Positions 16,084 through 24,988 are shown, counted from the stretch's first letter. The stretch is 64,000 nt of DNA from Hominenteromicrobium mulieris (GCF_020687165.1 NZ_JAJEQC010000012.1); one strand, 5' to 3'. Notes: generated by a model not told the origin, from the letters alone. Translations and numbers: made by a program.

Positions 16084-17030
16084 ACATTTTAGTTGCGATG
16101 GAGACGAAGCCCTATCAGCGCGTGTGGCTCGAAGAAGTCGCGCCGGGGGAGACGTTTATTTATAAAGAGGGCAAGGCAGAGCGCGAGGACGTGCAGAACG
16201 CGGATATAATCCTCGGCAACGTGAGCCCGAAGCTCATCTCGACCGGCGATAAGCTTAAATGGTTGCAGACGAACAGCGCGGGCGTGGACGGGTATATCCA
16301 CGGCTGTCTGCCGGAGGAGACCGTTTTGACGAATGCAACGGGCGCGTATGGCCTTGCGATTTCGGAATACATGGTCGCGGTGTGGCTTGAACTTTTAAAA
16401 AAGCTGCATTTGTACCGCGATGTGCAGCGCACGGGCAAGTGGTGCGACCTCGGGCAGGTGCGCTCGGCGTGGAACTCGACGGTGTTGGTGCTCGGCCTCG
16501 GCGACATCGGTGGGGAATTTGCGAAGCGTGCGAAAGCGCTGGGCGCAAGGGTGATCGGCGTGCGCCGCACGGGCACGGATAAGCCCGATTTTGTGGACGA
16601 GCTCATCCACACCGATAAGCTTGACGAATATTTGCCACAGGCGGACTGCGTGGCCATCACGCTGCCGGGCACGACGGCAACGAAGGGGATGTTTGACGCA
16701 GAGCGCATGGCGAAGATGAAGGACGGCGCGATTTTATTAAACGTCGGCCGCGGGATGATCGTCGACACAGATGCGCTGTGCGCGGCGCTGGAAAACGGAA
16801 AGCTTGCGGGCGCGGGCGTGGACGTGACCGACCCGGAACCGCTGCCCGCAGATTACCCGCTGTGGAAGATGGAAAACGCGGTCATCACACCGCATATCTC
16901 CGGCGGATACCATTTGCAGGAGACGCACGACCGCATTGTGCGTATTATGGCGGAGAATTTAAAGCGTTTTCTGGCGGGTGAGCCGCTTAGAAATGTGGTC
17001 GATTTTTCGACCGGCTACCGAAAACTGTAA
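16080..17030 (+). CDS. D-2-hydroxyacid dehydrogenase family protein
   Basis: A 316-residue NAD-dependent dehydrogenase. The nucleotide fold has LGLGDIGGEFAKRAKALGA (GxGxxG near residue 140), NVGRGMIVDTDAL with the substrate-binding arginine, DPEPLP with the glutamate region, and TPHISGG with catalytic His272. The N-terminal domain holds LKWLQTNSAGVD, the usual substrate loop. Relatives reduce 2-oxoacids such as pyruvate, glyoxylate or phosphohydroxypyruvate; no feature decides here. Its GTG start overlaps the nadE stop by 4 bp with GAGGAG upstream, so translation is coupled. Confidence 0.87.
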   Translation: MNILVAMETKPYQRVWLEEVAPGETFIYKEGKAEREDVQNADIILGNVSPKLISTGDKLKWLQTNSAGVDGYIHGCLPEETVLTNATGAYGLAISEYMVAVWLELLKKLHLYRDVQRTGKWCDLGQVRSAWNSTVLVLGLGDIGGEFAKRAKALGARVIGVRRTGTDKPDFVDELIHTDKLDEYLPQADCVAITLPGTTATKGMFDAERMAKMKDGAILLNVGRGMIVDTDALCAALENGKLAGAGVDVTDPEPLPADYPLWKMENAVITPHISGGYHLQETHDRIVRIMAENLKRFLAGEPLRNVVDFSTGYRKL

Positions 17031-17039
17031 GGGATAATG

Positions 17040-18182
17040 ATGGATACGACACAGGAAATTTATTTGGACAACAGCGCGACGACGCGCGTTTCAAAAGAGG
17101 CGGCGGAAAAGGCGCTTTACATGATGACGGAATGCTACGGCAACCCCTCTTCGCTGCACAGCAAGGGCTTTGCGGCGGAAAAGGAGATGACTGCGGCGCG
17201 GGAGATCATTGCCGAGAGACTTTCGGCGCAGCCAGGGGAGATTTATTTCACGTCCGGCGGCACAGAGAGCGACAACATTGCGATTTTGGGTGCGGCGCAC
17301 GCGAAAAAGCGCGCGGGCAACAAGATTGTGACGACGGCGATCGAGCATCCGGCGGTGCTCAATACGATGGCACAGCTTGAAAAAGAGGGCTTTGAGGTCG
17401 TGTATGTGCAGCCGGAGGCGGACGGAAATATTCCGAAAGAGAAATTTGACGCGGCCATTGATGCGAAGACGATTTTGGTCAGCGTGATGGCGGTGAATAA
17501 CGAAACAGGCGTTTTGCTGCCGCTGAAAGACATTGCAGGCACGATCAAGAGAAAAAAGGCCCCGGCGCTGTTTCACGCGGACGCGGTGCAGGGCTTCTGC
17601 AAAATTCCGCTCCAGCCGAAAAGGCTCGGTGTTGACCTCATCAGTGTTTCGGGCCACAAGGTGCATGCACCGAAGGGCGTGGGTGCGCTGTACGTGAAAA
17701 GCGGCGTACGCATTTTGCCGCACAGCTTCGGCGGCGGGCAAGAGAAAAATCTGCGCCCCGGCACCGAGGGCGTGCCGCAAATTTGTGCGTTCGGCGAAGC
17801 GGTGAAGCACATGATGACGGAAAAAGAGGCGCTCACACACGTAAAAGCGGTGCAGGCGCATTTGATTGAACGGCTGAAATCGATGCCGGAGGTTGTTTTG
17901 AACTCGCCCGAAAACGCGCTGCCGTATATTGTGAATCTTTCGGCAGGGCGCGTGCGTGCGGAGACGATGCTGCACTTTTTGGCGGAGCGAAACATTTTTG
18001 TTTCAAGCGGTTCCGCGTGCGGCAAGGCAAAACCGAGCCACGTTCTGAGCGCGATGCAGCTGCCGAAGGAGCGCGTTGAAACATCGCTGCGCGTAAGCCT
18101 TTCGGCGGAAAACACAGCAGAAGAAATGGACGCGTTTGCGGACGCCTTGAAAGAGGGCCTCCAAACGCTTTCGCACGCGTAA
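17040..18182 (+). CDS. Cysteine desulfurase (NifS/IscS-like, ThiI partner type)
   Basis: A 380-residue PLP enzyme of the class V aminotransferase fold. YLDNSATTR opens the protein, TSGGTESDN binds the cofactor phosphate, SGHKVHAPKG holds the PLP lysine (Lys207), and SSGSACGKAKPSH contains the persulfide cysteine (Cys327). It converts cysteine to alanine and passes sulfur onward. Position directly before thiI matches the NifZ-ThiI arrangement of Bacillus, where the desulfurase serves tRNA 4-thiouridine and needs no IscU. ATG 17040 is preferred to ATG 17037 because AAGGGA is only 2 bp from the latter. The gene is 9 bp behind the dehydrogenase. Confidence 0.92.
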   Translation: MDTTQEIYLDNSATTRVSKEAAEKALYMMTECYGNPSSLHSKGFAAEKEMTAAREIIAERLSAQPGEIYFTSGGTESDNIAILGAAHAKKRAGNKIVTTAIEHPAVLNTMAQLEKEGFEVVYVQPEADGNIPKEKFDAAIDAKTILVSVMAVNNETGVLLPLKDIAGTIKRKKAPALFHADAVQGFCKIPLQPKRLGVDLISVSGHKVHAPKGVGALYVKSGVRILPHSFGGGQEKNLRPGTEGVPQICAFGEAVKHMMTEKEALTHVKAVQAHLIERLKSMPEVVLNSPENALPYIVNLSAGRVRAETMLHFLAERNIFVSSGSACGKAKPSHVLSAMQLPKERVETSLRVSLSAENTAEEMDAFADALKEGLQTLSHA

Positions 18183-18214
18183 GCGTGAGTTTATAGACGG
18201 AAAGGAATTTTGTC

Positions 18215-19381
18215 ATGCAGGAAGTGATTCTGGTCAAGCTCGGCGAGATCGTCTTAAAGGGATTGAATCGCCGCACGTTTGAAGACCGGCTGTTAAAGAA
18301 CATTCGCCGCCGCATTGCGCGCGCGGGCAACTTTGAGGTGTACTCCATGCAGTCCACCATTTACATTGAACCGAAGGACGAGGACGCGGACATTGACGAA
18401 GCTGAAGAGCGCATCTCGAAGATTTTCGGCGTCATTGGCTATGCGCGCGCTTGCGTGTGTGAAAAGGACATGGATGCCATTACAAAAATGGCGCCGGAAT
18501 ACCTCAATGACACACTCGCGGGCTTTAAGACGTTCAAGGTGGAATCGAAGCGTGCGGACAAGAAGTTCCCGCTCGGCTCCATGGAAATCTCCCGCGAGGT
18601 GGGCGCGGCGCTGCTGCGCGCGAACCCGCACATTTCCGTAGACGTGCATAACCCGGAGATCACGGTGCGCGTGGAAATCCGCGAGAAAGCGGCGTATATC
18701 CACGGCGAGACGAAGCCCGGCGCGGGCGGCATTCCGGTGGGCACGGGCGGCAAGGCGGCTATTCTCATCAGCGGCGGCCTCGACAGCCCGGTGGCGGCGT
18801 GGATGATGGCAAAGCGCGGCGTGGAGCTGACGGCCATTCACTTTGCGAGCCCGCCGTACACGAGCGAGCGCGCACATGAAAAGGTGGTGGCGCTGCTGAA
18901 GAAGGTCGGCGAATACGCGGGCAGAATGGACATGATTACCGTGCCGTTCACCGAAATTCAGGAGCAAATTCGAGACAACTGCCCGGAGGAGCTTGCGACC
19001 GTGATTATGCGCCGCTTTATGATGCGTGCCGCCGAGCGCATTGCACGCGAGCGCGAATGCAGTGCACTCATCACGGGTGAGAGCCTTGGGCAGGTGGCAA
19101 GCCAGACGATACAGGCCATCGCCTGCACGGACGCCGCGGCGAATATGCCGGTTTTCCGTCCGCTTATCGGCAGCGACAAGTCGGAAATCGTGACGCTTGC
19201 GCACCGCATTGACACGTATGATATTTCCATTGAGCCGTATGAGGACTGCTGCACGGTGTTTACGCCGAAGCACCCGCGCACCCGCCCCACTTTGAACGTG
19301 GTGGAGGCTGCGGAACAGAAACTTGATGTGGAACAGCTTTTGAAAAATTGCCTTGAAAAGACGGAGATCCGTCATCTGTAA
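18215..19381 (+). CDS. thiI: tRNA 4-thiouridine sulfurtransferase
   Basis: A 388-residue ThiI without a rhodanese domain, as in Bacillus. It has an N-terminal ferredoxin-like region (KLGEIVLKGLNR), a THUMP RNA-binding domain (about residues 60-165), and an ATP pyrophosphatase domain with ISGGLDSPVAAWM near 184-196 and the ALITGESLGQVASQT motif. It adenylates U8 of tRNA and replaces oxygen with sulfur, giving near-UV sensitivity; in some bacteria it also serves thiamine thiazole synthesis. The adjacent desulfurase is its likely sulfur donor. AAAGGAA precedes the ATG. It sits in the nadE-sortase run with 32 bp and 17 bp gaps. Confidence 0.95.
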   Translation: MQEVILVKLGEIVLKGLNRRTFEDRLLKNIRRRIARAGNFEVYSMQSTIYIEPKDEDADIDEAEERISKIFGVIGYARACVCEKDMDAITKMAPEYLNDTLAGFKTFKVESKRADKKFPLGSMEISREVGAALLRANPHISVDVHNPEITVRVEIREKAAYIHGETKPGAGGIPVGTGGKAAILISGGLDSPVAAWMMAKRGVELTAIHFASPPYTSERAHEKVVALLKKVGEYAGRMDMITVPFTEIQEQIRDNCPEELATVIMRRFMMRAAERIARERECSALITGESLGQVASQTIQAIACTDAAANMPVFRPLIGSDKSEIVTLAHRIDTYDISIEPYEDCCTVFTPKHPRTRPTLNVVEAAEQKLDVEQLLKNCLEKTEIRHL

Positions 19382-19398
19382 GAAAGGGGAATTTTACC

Positions 19399-20652
19399 AT
19401 GCAGGCAGAAGTATTATCGGTAGGTACAGAGCTTTTGCTCGGCCAGACCGTGAACACGGACACAACAATCGTTGCAAAGGCGCTTTCGGCGCTCGGCATT
19501 GATCTGCTCTACGCCGCCGTAGTTGGCGACAACGTGGGCAGACTGGAAAAGGCTGTTTACGACGCGCTCGACAGAAGCGATATTCTCATCACGACGGGCG
19601 GCCTTGGGCCGACGGGCGACGACCTGACGAAAGAGACCGTGGCGGCGGCTGCGGGCAAGAAGCTCGTTTTGCACGAGCAGAGCTACCAGCATTTGCTCGA
19701 TTACTTTGCAAACGGCGGCATGACCGAAAACCAGATGAAGCAGGCGATGCTGCCGGAGGGCTGCACCGCGCTGAAAAACGACAACGGCACTGCGCCCGGC
19801 TGCGCGTTCCGGACGGACAAGGGCAAGATCGTCATCATGCTGCCCGGCCCGCCTTCGGAATTGACCCCGATGCTGCACAACTATGCCGTGCCGTACCTTG
19901 AGAAATTCCAGAGCGCGGTCATTGCTTCGCACAGCGTGCATGTGTACGGCAGAGGCGAAGCGCCGGTGGCACAGATGATCGAAGACCTGATGGAGCAGAG
20001 CAACCCGACCGTGGCGCCGTATGCCAAGGAAGGCGAGATGTTCGTGCGCGTGACGGCGAAGGCCGCAACGAAAGAAGAAGCGGACGCGATGTGCGTGCCG
20101 GTGGTGGAAGAATTGAAGAAGCGCATCGGCAACTTCGTGTACGGTGTGGACGTGGAGACGCTGGAGGAGCTTGTGGTCAGTGAGCTTAAAAAGGCGGGCA
20201 AGAAGCTTGCGACGGCGGAATCCTGCACGGGCGGTATGCTTGCAAAGCGCATTACAGATATTCCGGGTTCCTCCGCCGTGTTTGAGACGGGCTGTGTGAC
20301 GTATGCAAACTGCGTGAAGGAGCGTTTGCTCGGCGTACCGCACGAGACGCTTGTGACATACGGCGCAGTGAGCGAACAGACGGCGCGCGCGATGGCGGAA
20401 GGCATTGTGCGTGAGAGCGGTGCAGACATCGGCGTGGGTATCACGGGCATTGCGGGCCCGGACGGCGGCACAGAAGAAAAGCCGGTGGGCCTTGTGTACA
20501 TTGCGTTGAGTGACGGCAAGAACACGTGGGTGGCAAAGCGCCAGCCGATGGGCAGACTGAAATCCCGCGAATGGCACCGCCACTGCGCGGCCTCCAAAGC
20601 ACTCGATATGGTGCGCCGCTACCTTGCCGGTTTGCCGGTGGACGAGGCGTAA
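19399..20652 (+). CDS. cinA: CinA family competence/damage-inducible protein, NMN amidohydrolase
   Basis: A 417-residue full-length CinA. The N-terminal MoaB-like domain has VGTELLLGQ, TTGGLGPTGDDLTKE and LPGPPSE. The C-terminal domain (about residues 255-410) has TAESCTGGMLAKRI and GITGIAGPDGG, typical of nicotinamide mononucleotide deamidase (PncC). Together these domains hydrolyse ADP-ribose and deamidate NMN in other bacteria, so the protein recycles pyridine nucleotides. That fits its place in the same run as nadE. AAAGGGGA precedes the ATG. Confidence 0.95.
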   Translation: MQAEVLSVGTELLLGQTVNTDTTIVAKALSALGIDLLYAAVVGDNVGRLEKAVYDALDRSDILITTGGLGPTGDDLTKETVAAAAGKKLVLHEQSYQHLLDYFANGGMTENQMKQAMLPEGCTALKNDNGTAPGCAFRTDKGKIVIMLPGPPSELTPMLHNYAVPYLEKFQSAVIASHSVHVYGRGEAPVAQMIEDLMEQSNPTVAPYAKEGEMFVRVTAKAATKEEADAMCVPVVEELKKRIGNFVYGVDVETLEELVVSELKKAGKKLATAESCTGGMLAKRITDIPGSSAVFETGCVTYANCVKERLLGVPHETLVTYGAVSEQTARAMAEGIVRESGADIGVGITGIAGPDGGTEEKPVGLVYIALSDGKNTWVAKRQPMGRLKSREWHRHCAASKALDMVRRYLAGLPVDEA

Positions 20653-20655
20653 CGC

Positions 20656-21702
20656 GTGCGGCGCAAATACCGCGAGCCGGAGCCTATGCGGCGCGTGGCG
20701 GTCTATGAAGACGAAGAAAGTATGCAGCCGAGAAAGCGGAGAATTCTGTTCCCGGTGCTCATCACGCTGTTTTCGGTGATTTTTGTCGTTTCGGCGGCGG
20801 TGCTTGTAATTGAGCTCATTGTGAACCCGTATGTGACGGATAAAAACGTAGGTGAGATTCAGAAAATCTACTCCGAAGCGGGCGACACGGAAAGCGTGGT
20901 CCCGGCGACTTCTGAAGACGACACGGCGGACAGCGAACGCATGGCAGAGCTGGAGCGCCGTTGCGAAGCTGTTTTGAAGCTGCAAAGTGTGAACAGCGAC
21001 ATTACGGGCTGGGTGCAGCTGGACGGCACGGACATCAATTTTCCGGTGCTGACACCGCCTGCAGGCGACCCGCAGTATTACCTTTACCGCAACTACAAAA
21101 AGGAAAGCACGAAGTACGGCAGCATCTTTTTGGACGGTATGTGCACGGTGGACTCCGATAATCAGGTTTTGCACGGGCACAGCATGCAGGACGGCAGAAT
21201 GTTCTGGCAGGTGATCGGTTTTGGCAGTGCCAAGACCGTGAAAAGCTGTCCGGTATTCCGCTATGACACCGAAAAGGAAGCGGCGGAATGGAAGATTGTT
21301 TCGGTATTCAAGACGAATACATACGATAACCAAGGGGAACTGTTCAACTATCTGCGCGGCGATTTTGACTCTGCGGAAGACAAGATGCAGTTTTACTACG
21401 ATGTGATGAAACGCAGCATGGTGAACACCGGCGTTGACCTGAACGAAAACGACAAAACGGTGATGCTTTCAACATGCTCGTATGAATATGAGGGCTTCCG
21501 CACGGTGATCGTGGCGCGCAAGGTGCGTGACGGCGAAGATGCGACCGTGGACACCTCAAAAATCACGGAGAACGAAAACGCGTTGTACCCGGACATTTGG
21601 TATCCCTCCGGCAAAGCGCCGGACTACTGGCCCGACTACTTTGAGGACGCTGTGCAAAATGGCATGGTGGATTGGTACACGGGCAATCTGTACAAAGATT
21701 AA
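20656..21702 (+). CDS. Class B sortase
   Basis: A 348-residue membrane-anchored transpeptidase. A basic cytoplasmic start is followed by one hydrophobic helix (about residues 32-58) and an acidic linker. The catalytic domain has His175 in LHGHSM, Cys274 in LSTCSYE and Arg282 in GFRTV. The long gap between His and Cys (about 100 residues) with a helical insert is typical of class B. It would cleave an NPxTN-like signal and attach a protein to the wall or a pilus. GTG 20656 has GAGG 8 bp upstream, inside the end of cinA. No substrate with a sorting signal is in the window. Confidence 0.88.
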   Translation: MRRKYREPEPMRRVAVYEDEESMQPRKRRILFPVLITLFSVIFVVSAAVLVIELIVNPYVTDKNVGEIQKIYSEAGDTESVVPATSEDDTADSERMAELERRCEAVLKLQSVNSDITGWVQLDGTDINFPVLTPPAGDPQYYLYRNYKKESTKYGSIFLDGMCTVDSDNQVLHGHSMQDGRMFWQVIGFGSAKTVKSCPVFRYDTEKEAAEWKIVSVFKTNTYDNQGELFNYLRGDFDSAEDKMQFYYDVMKRSMVNTGVDLNENDKTVMLSTCSYEYEGFRTVIVARKVRDGEDATVDTSKITENENALYPDIWYPSGKAPDYWPDYFEDAVQNGMVDWYTGNLYKD

Positions 21703-21722
21703 AAGCTGAAACAGAAAACGAA

Positions 21723-21766
21723 AAACGCCCTCCCGCTTACGGAAAAACCGCAGCGGGAGGGCGTTT
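21723..21766. terminator. Bidirectional terminator, sortase versus P-type ATPase
   Basis: The perfect 15-bp arms AAACGCCCTCCCGCT and AGCGGGAGGGCGTTT lie between the convergent stops at 21702 and 21780. Confidence 0.85.
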
Positions 21767-21779
21767 GGTATGTTATCTT

Positions 21780-23660
21780 TTATTCTTTGTACTTCAAAGC
21801 GCGGATGGCGTTGAGAACCGCGATAATCATGACACCGACATCCGCAAAGATGGCTGCCCACATGTTCGCAAGACCGAACGCGGTGAGCGCGAGACAGCCG
21901 AACTTGATGATGAGCGAGAACACGATGTTCTGCTTGACGATGCCGATGCACTTGCGGGAAATTTTGATGGCCTTTGCAATCTGCATCGGGTCATCGTCCA
22001 TGAGGACAACGTCTGCGGCTTCGATGGCGGCATCGCTGCCCATGGCGCCCATGGCGATGCCGATATCGGCACGGGTGAGCACCGGCGCATCGTTGATGCC
22101 GTCGCCGACGAACGCGAGGTTTGCTTTCTTCGGCTTATTCTGAATGAGCTTTTCGACTTCGTTGACCTTGTCGCCCGGGAGCAGCTCGCTGCGAACTTCG
22201 TCGATACCAAGCTCTTTGGCGACCTGATCAGCCACACGCTTGGCATCGCCTGTGAGCATGACGGTTTTTTCAACACCGGCGTGCTTCAGCTTCTGAATGG
22301 CTTCCTTGGAATGGGGCTTGATGACATCGGAGATAACGATGTGACCGGCATATTCGCCGTCGATTGACATGTGAATGATGGTGCCGACGCTGTGGCAGTC
22401 GTTATATGGAATATTGTGCAGCGCCATGAGCTTTGCGTTGCCGGCGAGGACCTCGTGCCCGTCGACCTTGGCGGTGATGCCCTTACCGCTGACTTCTTCA
22501 ATGTCCGTTACGCGGCTGCGGTCGATCTCTTTGCCGTAGGCTTTCTGCAAACTTTTGCTGATGGGGTGGGAGGAGGCGCACTCGGCGAGCGCGGCGTACT
22601 CGAGCAGCTTTGTTTCGTCCATCGTGTTGTGGTGGACGGCAGTGACCTCAAACACGCCCTGCGTGAGCGTGCCGGTTTTATCGAACACGACGATTTTTGC
22701 ATCGGAGAGGGCTTCAAGATAGTTGGAGCCCTTGATGAGCACGCCCTCATGGCTTGCGCCGCCGATGCCCGCAAAGAAGCTGAGCGGGATGGAAATGACA
22801 AGTGCGCACGGGCAGCTGACGACAAGGAAGGTCAGCGCGCGGTAGATCCAATCGACCCAAGCGGCATCCATGCCGAACGCCATGCGCAGGAGCGGCACGG
22901 CGATGCCGAGCAGTACAGCGGAAATGCAGACCGCCGGGGTGTAAATTTTAGCGAAGCGGGAGATGAACGCTTCCGAACGGGACTTGCGGGAACTGGCGTT
23001 TTCGACGAGGTCGAGGATTTTGGAAACGGTGGACTCGCCGAATTCCTTTGTGGTGCGGATTTTCAGAACACCGTTTAAATTGATGCAGCCGCTGATGATC
23101 TCATCGCCCTCTTTGACATCGCGCGGGAGGCTTTCGCCGGTGAGCGCGCTGGTATTAAGGCTTGCGTTGCCGCTTTCGACCACGCCGTCGAGCGGGACTT
23201 TTTCGCCCGGCTGCACGACGATGATGCTGCCGACCGCGACTTCGTCGGGATCAACCTGTTCTAACTTGCCGTCTTTTTCAATGTTGGCGTAGTCCGGGCG
23301 GATGTCCATCAGCGCGGAGATGTTTTTGCGGCTTTTGCCGACGGCGTAGCTTTGGAACAGCTCGCCGATCTGATAGAACAGCATCACGGCGATGCCCTCA
23401 AGATAATCGCCGCTCTTTGTCCAAATGGCGAGGAAGAACGCACCGAGGGTGGCGAGCGCCATCAAAAAGTTTTCGTCGAACGCGCGGCCGTTTAGGATGC
23501 CCTTGCCGGCTTTTCTCAAAATATCGTAGCCGATGACGAGATAGGCGGCGAGGTACGCGATAAGGCGCGGAATGCCCGTGATAGGTAAGAACTGTAACAC
23601 GACCAGCATCACGGCGGTGATGATGATGCGGTACAGCGTAATCTTTTGTTTCTTTTTCAT
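21780..23660 (-). CDS. Heavy-metal translocating P-type ATPase (zinc/cadmium type)
   Basis: A 626-residue P1B ATPase. Transmembrane helices open the protein and there is no N-terminal HMA domain. The ion motif SCPCALV has cysteines at 283 and 285, the phosphorylated aspartate is Asp327 in FDKTGTLTQG, and GDGINDAPVL closes the P domain. ASHEGVLIKG and the late AFGLANMWAA helix fit the ZntA/CadA branch, which exports Zn2+, Cd2+ or Pb2+. The missing metal-binding domain is encoded separately upstream as a 72-residue protein. A divergent ArsR-type regulator suggests metal-induced expression. ATG 23660 follows an AAGAGGTAT ribosome site. Confidence 0.9.
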   Translation of the reverse strand: MKKKQKITLYRIIITAVMLVVLQFLPITGIPRLIAYLAAYLVIGYDILRKAGKGILNGRAFDENFLMALATLGAFFLAIWTKSGDYLEGIAVMLFYQIGELFQSYAVGKSRKNISALMDIRPDYANIEKDGKLEQVDPDEVAVGSIIVVQPGEKVPLDGVVESGNASLNTSALTGESLPRDVKEGDEIISGCINLNGVLKIRTTKEFGESTVSKILDLVENASSRKSRSEAFISRFAKIYTPAVCISAVLLGIAVPLLRMAFGMDAAWVDWIYRALTFLVVSCPCALVISIPLSFFAGIGGASHEGVLIKGSNYLEALSDAKIVVFDKTGTLTQGVFEVTAVHHNTMDETKLLEYAALAECASSHPISKSLQKAYGKEIDRSRVTDIEEVSGKGITAKVDGHEVLAGNAKLMALHNIPYNDCHSVGTIIHMSIDGEYAGHIVISDVIKPHSKEAIQKLKHAGVEKTVMLTGDAKRVADQVAKELGIDEVRSELLPGDKVNEVEKLIQNKPKKANLAFVGDGINDAPVLTRADIGIAMGAMGSDAAIEAADVVLMDDDPMQIAKAIKISRKCIGIVKQNIVFSLIIKFGCLALTAFGLANMWAAIFADVGVMIIAVLNAIRALKYKE

Positions 23661-23717
23661 GAGGATACCTCTTGCAATTTTATATAGCAGTTAGATGACA
23701 CATTATCGTGTAAAAAA

Positions 23718-23748
23718 GACCGACTGTACCGAGAAAGCGGAGCCGGTC
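23718..23748 (-). terminator. Hairpin with T-run between the HMA gene and the ATPase gene
   Basis: GACCG at 23718-23722 pairs with CGGTC at 23744-23748 around an imperfect inner stem. On the minus strand it is followed by TTTTTT. It may partly terminate, giving more metallochaperone than ATPase. Confidence 0.5.
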
Positions 23749-23782
23749 ATTTTTTCTGACTATACGGGTAGACCGAAGTAGA

Positions 23783-24001
23783 TTAAAGCTCGATTTCGCA
23801 GTCCGGCTCAACCTTCTTGCAGGCCTTGAGGACATTCTTCATGACAGCTTTAGCGTCCTGACCGTCTTCAAACTCAACGATCATCTTCTGGGTCATGAAG
23901 TTTACGGTCGCATTTGCAACGCCTGCGGTTTTCTTGGTTGCCTCTTCCATCAGGTTGGCACAATTTGCGCAGTCAACTTCGATGCTGTACGTTTTTTTCA
24001 T
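23783..24001 (-). CDS. Small HMA-domain metal-binding protein
   Basis: A 72-residue stand-alone heavy-metal-associated domain of ferredoxin-like fold. The metal site is D-C-A-N-C (Cys11 and Cys14) with the aspartate before the first cysteine, a form more common in Zn/Cd than in copper binders. It corresponds to the N-terminal domain missing from the ATPase 122 bp downstream and probably hands metal to it or buffers metal. CGGAGG precedes the ATG. It is the first gene of the divergent pair facing the regulator. Confidence 0.88.
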   Translation of the reverse strand: MKKTYSIEVDCANCANLMEEATKKTAGVANATVNFMTQKMIVEFEDGQDAKAVMKNVLKACKKVEPDCEIEL

Positions 24002-24046
24002 GGGGAAAACCTCCGTAAAAAATCATTTTGTTTTGAAATGTGGTGC

Positions 24047-24074
24047 TAACGATTAAATACTTGCTTAATCGTTA
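24047..24074. promoter_or_regulatory. Palindromic operator in the metal-resistance divergent region
   Basis: TAACGATTAA (24047-24056) and TTAATCGTTA (24065-24074) are perfect 10-bp arms around 8 nt. The right half overlaps the regulator promoter. Its place between regulator and target genes makes it the probable binding site of the ArsR-AraC protein. Confidence 0.7.
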
Positions 24075-24089
24075 CAGTTGTAGTATACT
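24061..24089 (+). promoter_or_regulatory. Promoter of the ArsR-AraC regulator
   Basis: TTGCTT at 24061-24066 and TATACT at 24084-24089 are separated by 17 bp. The -35 sits inside the palindrome, implying autoregulation. I could not define the opposite promoter for the HMA gene. Confidence 0.6.
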
Positions 24090-24178
24090 GGGGCCGGAAT
24101 AAAAAATCAAGGGGTTTTCGGGTGCTGCTTCCAAACGGGCGAACGGGATTTCCGAAACGGATAAACGGAGGGCTTTTT

Positions 24179-24988
24179 ATGGCGGATTTTGCATTGCCGC
24201 ACGACCACGGCAGGCACAAGCACGACGAAGCGCTGCACAGAGAATTGATGAATACGGAGCGTTTTTCGGCTGTGGCGGATGTGTTTAAGCAGCTGAGCGA
24301 CCCGGTGCGCGTGCGCATTTTCTGGCTTTTGAGTCACCGGGAAGAATGTGTTATCAACATTGCGGCGATGATGGATATGTCGAGTCCGGCAGTTTCGCAC
24401 CATTTGAAGTCGCTTTTAGACAGTGGGCTTATCATGAGCCGCCGCGATGGCAAGGAAGTCTACTATAAGGCGTCGGATACCGAGCAGATCGGGCTTTTGC
24501 ACGAGATTGTGGAGCAGGTGATGGAGATCACGTGCCCGGAAAAGGAAGTGGACTTTCAGGCTTCGCAGGAGGAGATCATTCGGAATGTGCACAATTACCT
24601 GATTGAACACATCAGCGAGCGCATCACGATAGAAACGCTGTCAAGAGAGTTCCTTATGAACACCACGACGCTGAAAACGGTGTTCAAAAAAGTGTACGGC
24701 ACGACGATTGCGGCGCACATGAAGCAGCACCGCATGGAGCTTGCGGCGGGGCTGCTGCTGAAAACGCAGAACGACATTGCGTCCGTGGCGCAGGCCGTGG
24801 GGTATGAGAGCCAGAGCCGATTTACGGCGGCGTTTAAGGAGGCCTACGGCGAGCTGCCAACGGAATACAGACGGCGGCACGTGTGCGGGGCGAAGAAGCA
24901 GACGTGTGACGCTTGTGCAAAGTGTCCAATCTGCGAGCCGGAAAATTTTGCGAAAACTGCCTTTGAAAAAGTATTTTTAAAAGAGTAA
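24179..24988 (+). CDS. ArsR-AraC fusion transcriptional regulator with Cys-rich tail
   Basis: A 269-residue regulator with two DNA-binding parts. The N-terminus is histidine-rich (HDHGRHKHDEALH). Residues about 27-105 are an ArsR winged helix (FKQLSDPVRVRIFWLL, SSPAVSHHLKSLLDSGLI). Residues about 140-230 are an AraC double HTH (TIETLSREFLMNTTTLKTVF, IASVAQAVGYESQSRFTAAF, GELPTEYRR). The tail holds CGAKKQTCDACAKCPIC, with five cysteines spaced for metal or Fe-S binding. It is divergent from the HMA/ATPase genes with an operator between, so it probably senses metal and controls efflux. GGAGG precedes ATG 24179. Confidence 0.88.
   Translation: MADFALPHDHGRHKHDEALHRELMNTERFSAVADVFKQLSDPVRVRIFWLLSHREECVINIAAMMDMSSPAVSHHLKSLLDSGLIMSRRDGKEVYYKASDTEQIGLLHEIVEQVMEITCPEKEVDFQASQEEIIRNVHNYLIEHISERITIETLSREFLMNTTTLKTVFKKVYGTTIAAHMKQHRMELAAGLLLKTQNDIASVAQAVGYESQSRFTAAFKEAYGELPTEYRRRHVCGAKKQTCDACAKCPICEPENFAKTAFEKVFLKE

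Noticed and set aside
19414..21333. A 639-codon open frame on the minus strand
   Set aside because: It lies wholly antisense to cinA and the sortase gene, both with clear family motifs. Its product is rich in Arg, His and Ala with no domain, as expected from GC-rich codons read backwards.
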